Part shown: one piece after another, positions 59,253 through 64,000 of the stretch
Numbering within the stretch: position 1 is the first letter of the stretch
How the letters are laid out: every line of letters begins with the position of its first letter
Assembly (NCBI RefSeq): GCF_002142215.1
Contig: NZ_NAST01000002.1
Coordinates: forward strand, 124,001 to 188,000
DNA: 64,000 nucleotides
From: Gilliamella sp. N-G2
GTDB taxonomy: Bacteria > Pseudomonadota > Gammaproteobacteria > Enterobacterales > Orbaceae
Direction: 5' to 3'
The notes under the pieces: model-generated
Told to the model about the DNA's origin: nothing
Seen by the model: the letters and a program-made list of their open reading frames with translations, nothing else
Database searches by the model: none
Position numbers and translations under genes: made by a program

Positions 59253-59273
59253 CCCTGCTTTCAAAAAGCAGGG
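59253..59273 (+). terminator. Hairpin after the prc group, before tRNA-Ser
   Basis: CCCTGCTTT pairs perfectly with AAAGCAGGG (9 bp) around CAA. CTAAATT follows without a T run, so it may be a weak terminator or a 3' stabilising hairpin. Confidence 0.45.
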
Positions 59274-59282
59274 CTAAATTAA

Positions 59283-59370
59283 GGTGAGGTGTCCGAGTGG
59301 TTGAAGGAGCACGCCTGGAAAGTGTGTATACGGCAACGTATCAAGGGTTCGAATCCCTTCCTCACCGCCA
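59283..59370 (+). tRNA. serX: tRNA-Ser(GGA)
   Basis: The 88-nt gene has the acceptor stem GGTGAGG/CCTCACC followed by G and CCA encoded in the DNA, a long variable arm typical of class II tRNA-Ser, the T-loop GGTTCGAATCC and the anticodon GGA at 59317-59319, reading UCC and UCU. No integrase or attachment-site duplication lies beside it. Confidence 0.95.
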
Positions 59371-59520
59371 TAAATATTTATTTAGTCATCGAAGGAAAGA
59401 GCCATTAGATTCTTTAGCATTGCCAATAGAATCTATTAATATGGTCTTGGCATTTACCTCAGCTTTAATGACCTGACGTGACGATTAATCTCTTCCTCTC
59501 CACGATCTTTCGGAGTTACT

Positions 59521-60414
59521 ATGGAAAACTTACGCACTGTTCAGGATTATATACGCTGGACCACTTCACAACTTAGTCAATCGGATATCTTTTTAGGCCA
59601 TGGCACGGATAATCCTATCGATGAAGCTAAACAACTTATCTTAGCTACCCTAGGCTTATCACTATTTATTCCTCCTGAGTTTTATGTTGCAAATCTGACT
59701 AATGATGAAAAACAACAATTAAATGAGATCATTAACAAACGTATTAATGATCGCTTACCTACACCTTATCTAACTAATCAAGCCTGGTTTTGTGGTCATA
59801 GTTTTTACGTTGATGAACGAGTCTTAATCCCACGTTCTCCTATTGGTGAACTGATCAATAATCAGTTTAAAGATATAATCAGTAGTGAACCAAAAAATAT
59901 TTTAGATCTCTGTACTGGTAGTGGGTGTATTGGTATTGCTTGTGCTTATGCATTTCCTGATGCTCAAGTTGATATTACCGATATTTCATTAGAAGCATTA
60001 GATGTCGCCCAAACTAATATTGAACTGCATGATATGCAATATCAAGTTACGCCAATTTTATCCGATCTATTTAATCAATTAGAGAACAAAAAATACGACC
60101 TAATTGTGACTAATCCTCCATATGTCGATGATGAAGATATGAATGATCTACCCGACGAATTTTTATATGAACCAAAACTAGCACTCGAAGCGGGATTTGA
60201 TGGATTAGACTTAGCAAAAAGAATTCTACACGATGCTTGTGATTATTTAACACCTGATGGTGTATTAGTCTGCGAAGTTGGTAATAGCTGGGTGTCTTTA
60301 CAAGAACAATATCCAGATGTACCCTTTAACTGGATCAGTTTTGAGCATGGTGGATTTGGCGTATTTGCAATTACGCAAGCTGACTTGAAGACTTATCAGC
60401 ACTATTTTAAATAA
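59521..60414 (+). CDS. prmB: Protein-(glutamine-N5) methyltransferase, ribosomal protein L3-specific
   Basis: PrmB methylates the glutamine of ribosomal protein L3. The 297-residue protein has an N-terminal helical recognition part (1-90), the SAM-binding DLCTGSGCIGIACAYAFP (about 137-154) and the NPPY motif (TNPPYVDDEDM, about 200-210) that distinguishes protein-N5-glutamine methyltransferases. GGAG precedes ATG. aroC follows after 35 bp as in E. coli. Confidence 0.95.
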   Translation: MENLRTVQDYIRWTTSQLSQSDIFLGHGTDNPIDEAKQLILATLGLSLFIPPEFYVANLTNDEKQQLNEIINKRINDRLPTPYLTNQAWFCGHSFYVDERVLIPRSPIGELINNQFKDIISSEPKNILDLCTGSGCIGIACAYAFPDAQVDITDISLEALDVAQTNIELHDMQYQVTPILSDLFNQLENKKYDLIVTNPPYVDDEDMNDLPDEFLYEPKLALEAGFDGLDLAKRILHDACDYLTPDGVLVCEVGNSWVSLQEQYPDVPFNWISFEHGGFGVFAITQADLKTYQHYFK

Positions 60415-60449
60415 ATTAACTATAAAATAAAAAAATTGGAATAAGAACT

Positions 60450-61517
60450 ATGGCAGGAAATTCGATTGGTAAATTATTTAAAGTCACTACCTTTGGTGAA
60501 TCACATGGTACTGCACTAGGTTGTATTGTTGATGGTGTGCCACCAGGAATGAATTTAACCGAATCCGATATGCAACACGATCTTGATCGCCGTCGTCCTG
60601 GTTCATCTCGTTACACTACGCAACGTCGAGAAGCTGATCAAGTAAAAATCCTCTCAGGCGTATTTGAAGGTGTGACTACCGGTACCAGTATCGGATTATT
60701 AATTGAAAACACCGACCAACGTTCACAAGATTACAGCAAAATAAAAGATATTTTTAGACCGAGTCACGCCGATTATACCTACCAAAAAAAATATGGTATT
60801 CGGGATTATCGCGGTGGTGGTCGCTCATCGGCACGCGAAACAGCCATGCGTGTTGCGGCAGGTGCTATTGCTAAAAAATATTTACATGAAAAGTTAGGTA
60901 TTACCATTCGTGGTTATTTGGCACAAATGGGTGATATCCAGTGCCAATTAAATGATTGGCAACAAGTTGATCAAAATCCTTTTTTCTGTCCAGATGAAAG
61001 TAAACTAGAGGCTCTTGATCAACTATTAAGACAACTCAAAAAAGAGGGCGATTCAGTTGGCGCTAAAGTCTGTATTGTTGCTGAAAATGTTCCGGTAGGT
61101 TTAGGTGAGCCAGTCTTTGATAAATTAGATGCTGATCTTGCCCATGCATTAATGAGCATTAATGCAGTAAAAGGGGTTGAAATTGGTGATGGTTTTGCTG
61201 TAGTTAATAAACGTGGCAGTGAAAATCGTGACGAAATAACCCCGCAAGGATTTTTATCAAATCATGCTGGTGGTATTTTGGGGGGAATTAGTTCGGGACA
61301 AACTATTATTAGCAGCATAGCATTAAAACCAACCCCAAGTATTGAAATTGCCGGACAATCAATTAATATTAATGGTGAAAGTGTCGAAGTTTCAACCCAT
61401 GGCAGACATGATCCTTGTGTCGGTATCCGAGCAGTACCTATTGCTGAAGCAATGGTCGCTATCGTATTAATGGATCATTATCTTCGCTATCGGGCTCAAT
61501 GTAGTGATGTAAAATAA
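60450..61517 (+). CDS. aroC: Chorismate synthase
   Basis: AroC makes chorismate from EPSP with reduced FMN, the last step of the shikimate pathway that also feeds the PheA above. The 355-residue protein has the signatures [18 protein letters not shown] (about 16-33), [19 protein letters not shown] split across 112-128, and KPTPSI. Length is near E. coli AroC (361). It lies between prmB and yfcA; mepA, between aroC and yfcA in E. coli, is absent. Confidence 0.97.
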   Translation: MAGNSIGKLFKVTTFGESHGTALGCIVDGVPPGMNLTESDMQHDLDRRRPGSSRYTTQRREADQVKILSGVFEGVTTGTSIGLLIENTDQRSQDYSKIKDIFRPSHADYTYQKKYGIRDYRGGGRSSARETAMRVAAGAIAKKYLHEKLGITIRGYLAQMGDIQCQLNDWQQVDQNPFFCPDESKLEALDQLLRQLKKEGDSVGAKVCIVAENVPVGLGEPVFDKLDADLAHALMSINAVKGVEIGDGFAVVNKRGSENRDEITPQGFLSNHAGGILGGISSGQTIISSIALKPTPSIEIAGQSININGESVEVSTHGRHDPCVGIRAVPIAEAMVAIVLMDHYLRYRAQCSDVK

Positions 61518-61519
61518 TC

Positions 61520-62272
61520 ATGAGTTACGAATTACTGGCTTTACTTTTTTTAATTGCGACGTTAGCAGGCTTTATTGATTCAATTGCTGGTGGCGGTGGA
61601 CTATTAACGGTACCGGCACTACTAGCTGTAGGATTACCACCAGCGAGTGCGTTAGCTACTAATAAATTACAAAGTTGTGGCGGTTCTTTTTCTGCTAGTT
61701 TCTATTTTATTCGCCAACGTATGGTTGATTTAAAACAGCAAAAATGGGCGATTGTTTGTGCATTCATTGGTTCCGCTCTTGGCACATTATCAGTCATGCA
61801 TATACAAGCGGATTTCTTAAAATTATTATTACCAATATTAACCATCAGCGTCGGACTTTATTTTCTACTATCACCAACAATCGGAGATAGTGATCGTAAT
61901 AGTCGGCTTTCGGTTTTACAGTTTGCTTTGATTCCTGCGCTGGTTATCGGTTTTTATGATGGATTTTTTGGCCCCGGTGCCGGATCATTCTATGCGCTCG
62001 CATATATTACTCTGGCTGGATTTAATTTAACTAAAGCAACCGCCCATACCAAAGTACTTAACTTTACCTCTAATCTAGCAGGATTAATCTTCTTTATTGC
62101 TGGTGGAGAAGTGGTATGGTCAATTGGTTTAGTTATGTTAGTTGGCCAATTTATCGGCGCAAGATTAGGGGCAAAAATGGTTATAGCTAAAGGACGAAAA
62201 TTAATAAGACCAATGTTAATCACCGTTTCAACCATTATGAGTGTTAAACTAATCTATGAAAACTTCTTTTAA
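61520..62272 (+). CDS. yfcA: TSUP (TauE/SafE) family permease YfcA
   Basis: This 250-residue inner-membrane protein has about seven hydrophobic segments and the family start AGFIDSIAGGGGLLTVPALL, plus the repeat-like FYDGFFGPGAGSF in the second half. TSUP proteins export or import sulfite or organosulfur anions; the substrate of YfcA is not established. ATG begins 2 bases after the aroC stop, so the genes are probably translated together. Confidence 0.9.
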   Translation: MSYELLALLFLIATLAGFIDSIAGGGGLLTVPALLAVGLPPASALATNKLQSCGGSFSASFYFIRQRMVDLKQQKWAIVCAFIGSALGTLSVMHIQADFLKLLLPILTISVGLYFLLSPTIGDSDRNSRLSVLQFALIPALVIGFYDGFFGPGAGSFYALAYITLAGFNLTKATAHTKVLNFTSNLAGLIFFIAGGEVVWSIGLVMLVGQFIGARLGAKMVIAKGRKLIRPMLITVSTIMSVKLIYENFF

Positions 62273-62308
62273 AGAATAAAAAAAACATTTTTAATTAACT
62301 ATAAAAAA

Positions 62309-62344
62309 ACCGTTCCTCAAAATTTTTGAGGAACGGGTTTTTTT
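62309..62344 (+). terminator. Strong terminator of prmB-aroC-yfcA
   Basis: CCGTTCCTCAAAA (62309-62321) pairs perfectly with TTTTGAGGAACGG (62323-62335), followed by G and eight T. A tight loop forms by opening the A-T base pairs at the top. Confidence 0.88.
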
Positions 62345-62376
62345 GCATTTCCCAAAGTCTATATTTTAAATCAATA

Positions 62377-62453
62377 AAAAACCCTTTTTTTTACTTAAAA
62401 ATTAATTTCATAAAAATCAAATAGTTGAAATTAACCGCAGAAAAAGGGTTTTT
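62377..62453. repeat. Nested inverted repeat upstream of the CRISPR array
   Basis: AAAAACCCTTTTT (62377-62389) and AAAAAGGGTTTTT (62441-62453) form a 13-bp outer arm pair; inside, TTAATTTCA (62402-62410) and TGAAATTAA (62426-62434) form a second perfect 9-bp pair. Transcribed, it would fold to a two-tier stem-loop. No gene lies inside. It sits between the yfcA terminator and the array promoter. Confidence 0.75.
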
Positions 62454-62468
62454 ACGTCAAAATTGTTA

Positions 62469-62497
62469 TTTACCTTTATCTGAACAATGATTATATT
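62469..62497 (+). promoter_or_regulatory. Candidate promoter of the CRISPR mini-array
   Basis: TTTACC (62469-62474), a 17-bp spacer and TATATT (62492-62497) would start transcription near 62504, just before the first repeat at 62511. The elements are moderate matches to sigma70. Confidence 0.4.
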
Positions 62498-62510
62498 ATA
62501 TCGGTTTCTA

Positions 62511-62649
62511 GTTTAACGCCGTATAGGCCGTTTAGAAAGATAAAAAAAGGGCGTTCATTTGTAGCTATTGCTTCAAGGCTGTATAAGCCGTTTAGAAACT
62601 CTAGCACTCGGACTTAATACCCGATCAAATCTTCAAGGCTGTATAAGCC
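62511..62649 (+). CRISPR. Type I-F-like CRISPR mini-array, two spacers
   Basis: Repeat 1 (62511-62538) and repeat 2 (62571-62598) are each 28 nt; repeat 3 (62631-62649) keeps only its first 19 nt (CTTCAAGGCTGTATAAGCC) before the sequence diverges. Spacers at 62539-62570 and 62599-62630 are both exactly 32 nt, the type I-F spacer length. Each repeat has a short stem around the GTATA loop and complete repeats end GTTTAGAAA, resembling the I-F repeat with its GCCGTATAGGC hairpin and TTAGAAA end. No cas or tns gene lies in the window, so Cas proteins must come from elsewhere or the array is a relic. Confidence 0.82.
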
Positions 62650-62822
62650 TGAAAAATTTTGAGGAGCTTACTTTTTAAAGCCCAACATCTTATAAAATAA
62701 AAATTTTACAATATATAGGTAGCGTAAAAACGGTTAATTGCCTTTTGCTGTACAATCTCCCAGACAATGTTTATAGTAGTTCATATTCTGAATTAATATT
62801 GGTTTTGATTACTAGCGATATT

Positions 62823-63746
62823 ATGAAGCTTCAACAGTTACGTTACATTTTAGAAATTGCCCGTTCAGGCTCAATCAATGAGGCTGCTAAAAATTTGTAT
62901 ATTACTCAACCAAGTTTATCAACCGCAGTCAAGGAGTTGGAAGCTGAATTTGGTATTGAAATTTTTGTACGGACATCTAAAGGAGTTTCATTATCGACTG
63001 ATGGAGTTGAATTTTTAGGTTATGCAAAACAGGTTTTAGATCAAGCTCAGTTGCTAGAACAGCACTATGCTAAAAAAGTACCCTCCAAACAACTGTGTAG
63101 CATATCTACCCAACATTATGCATTTGCGGTAAACGCTTTTGTTAATTTAATCAAAAAGAATCATACTGATGAATATGAGTTTACCCTACGTGAAACTCGT
63201 ACTTACGATATTATAACTGATGTGGCTAATTTACGTAGTGAAGTAGGTATTTTGTATCTAACTGATTTTAACCAAAAAGTTATTTTACGTTTGCTTAAAG
63301 AACATCGTTTAACTTTTAATCCACTATTTGAGGCTGATCCACATGTATTTATCAGTACCCATCATCCTTTGGCGGCCATGAAGTCTTTAACATTAGATGA
63401 TTTAGAGGATTTTCCTTATCTTTCATTTGAACAAGGCGAATATAACTCTTTTTATTTTTCCGAAGAGATTTTAAGTACTGTGTATCATAAAAAAAGTATT
63501 CATGTCAGTGATAGGGCAACTTTATTTAATTTATTGCATGGATTAAATGGCTATACAATTAGTACCGGTGTGCTCAGTACTGATTTAAATGGGTCAGACA
63601 TTCTATCTATCCCTTTAGATGTCGAAGAAAAGATATTAATTGGCTGGATAACATCACAAAAAGCACAGCTAAGTTTATCGGCACAAAATTATATTGAAGC
63701 GTTGAAAAAGCTTATTCAAGAAGAGTATGGTTTTAAGCTCAAATAA
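62823..63746 (+). CDS. LysR-family transcriptional regulator
   Basis: The 307-residue protein has an N-terminal winged helix (MKLQQLRYILEIARSGSINE, then NLYITQPSLSTAVKELE) and a LysR substrate-binding domain (about 90-300). The style of the N-terminus and the C-terminal WITSQKAQLSLSAQNYI resembles the CpsY/CysR-like branch common in Firmicutes, so horizontal origin is possible. The frame is open 26 codons upstream, but ATG at 62823 gives the canonical LysR start; its ribosome binding site is poor. It is alone, between the CRISPR array and rpsO. Confidence 0.87.
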   Translation: MKLQQLRYILEIARSGSINEAAKNLYITQPSLSTAVKELEAEFGIEIFVRTSKGVSLSTDGVEFLGYAKQVLDQAQLLEQHYAKKVPSKQLCSISTQHYAFAVNAFVNLIKKNHTDEYEFTLRETRTYDIITDVANLRSEVGILYLTDFNQKVILRLLKEHRLTFNPLFEADPHVFISTHHPLAAMKSLTLDDLEDFPYLSFEQGEYNSFYFSEEILSTVYHKKSIHVSDRATLFNLLHGLNGYTISTGVLSTDLNGSDILSIPLDVEEKILIGWITSQKAQLSLSAQNYIEALKKLIQEEYGFKLK

Positions 63747-63769
63747 ACGTTTGCGATTAATAAATCAAA

Positions 63770-63797
63770 TTGCTATTTCAGTAAATTCCAGTATAAT
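63770..63797 (+). promoter_or_regulatory. rpsO promoter
   Basis: TTGCTA (63770-63775), a 16-bp spacer and TATAAT (63792-63797) form a strong sigma70 promoter. The roughly 90-nt leader before ATG includes a hairpin (TTCATATA/TATATGAA) and could hold the S15 autoregulatory structure; I did not resolve a pseudoknot. Confidence 0.7.
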
Positions 63798-63892
63798 TGC
63801 GCACGATTCATATATTTATTATATGAATGCCGAGGGATGTCTGAATTAGAGATCGGTCATTCCATTTTTTATATTTATTTAAGAGGTTTATT

Positions 63893-64000
63893 ATGTCTCT
63901 AACTGTAGAAGCTAAAGCGAAAATCGTTGCTGAATATGGTCGTGGTACTAACGACACTGGTTCAACTGAAGTTCAAGTTGCTCTTTTAACTGCACGCATT
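63893..64000 (+). CDS. rpsO: 30S ribosomal protein S15, partial at window end
   Basis: The first 36 codons read [18 protein letters not shown] and [18 protein letters not shown], the start of S15, which binds 16S rRNA early in 30S assembly. AAGAGG lies before ATG. The gene runs off the right edge (full length about 89 residues). Like E. coli S15 it may repress its own translation. Confidence 0.96.
   Translation, partial: MSLTVEAKAKIVAEYGRGTNDTGSTEVQVALLTARI

Noticed and set aside
59283-59520. Integrated element at tRNA-Ser
   Set aside because: No integrase and no repeat of the tRNA 3' end is visible downstream; prmB follows directly.
62650-62822. Self-targeting of the neighbouring lysR promoter by the CRISPR spacers (CreTA-like regulation)
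   Set aside because: I compared both spacers with the lysR upstream region by eye and saw no seed match next to a CC motif.

Overview
The window is AT-rich chromosomal DNA (roughly one third G+C by eye) from a gammaproteobacterium. Nearly all proteins read as close relatives of Escherichia coli or Pasteurellales housekeeping proteins, and several blocks keep E. coli gene order with pieces missing. Low G+C, small intergenic regions and this mix of enterobacterial and pasteurellacean traits suggest the Orbaceae (Gilliamella, Frischella, Orbus: insect gut symbionts). That placement is inference. Most of the window is core genome; no intact prophage, insertion sequence or plasmid module is visible.

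Layout: 1-8.8 kb holds a tiny ORF, a divergent SDR/LysR pair, tolC, nudF, cpdA with a perfect CRP site, clsA-yciA-yciB and fur. 8.8-19.3 kb holds fldA divergent from sucCD, then cydABX (FNR-like site), ybgC-tolQRA and hslVU; the sucCD-cyd-ybgC-tol order matches E. coli, but sucAB, ybgE and tolB-pal are not there. 19.3-29.1 kb holds asmA, dcd, mltA, cycA, a TerC-family gene, dacB and an ABC exporter. 29.3-30.7 kb is the first accessory-looking patch: a phage-type repressor whose S24 catalytic residues are replaced, two palindromic operator candidates, and a promoter-terminator unit that looks like a small RNA gene. 30.7-47.8 kb holds tatA, a ubiI-like gene, an MFS transporter with an old-yellow-enzyme gene, mutY/pheA/raiA, trmJ, cysS, a YeaQ-like gene, lysC with its lysine riboswitch, argR, mog, yadGH, eda and accBC. 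48.2-54.5 kb holds mreBCD-rng-tldD and a yqjA-like gene.

54.4-57 kb holds rnpB, a small lipoprotein, and a divergent pair of Mu-phage-like regulators (Ner/Nlp type and MuA N-terminal type) next to proQ-prc. A 29-codon membrane ORF and tRNA-Ser(GGA) follow, then prmB-aroC-yfcA. After the yfcA terminator there is a solitary type I-F-like CRISPR mini-array (three repeats, two 32-nt spacers) with a plausible promoter and no cas genes. A LysR gene and the first 36 codons of rpsO close the window.

Together the genes cover envelope upkeep (Tol, Mre, MltA, DacB, AsmA, ClsA, TolC), low-oxygen respiration (cytochrome bd, ubiquinone hydroxylation), cAMP and iron control (CpdA, Fur) and amino-acid biosynthesis (lysC, pheA, aroC, argR). 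The most unusual items are the CRISPR mini-array with its nested hairpin upstream, the small-RNA candidate near 30.5 kb, and the two sets of domesticated phage-type regulators. Start codons were moved from the longest ORF where ribosome binding sites or homologues favour an internal start (tolC, fur, the old yellow enzyme, trmJ, yadH, accC, mreB, the second lysR).
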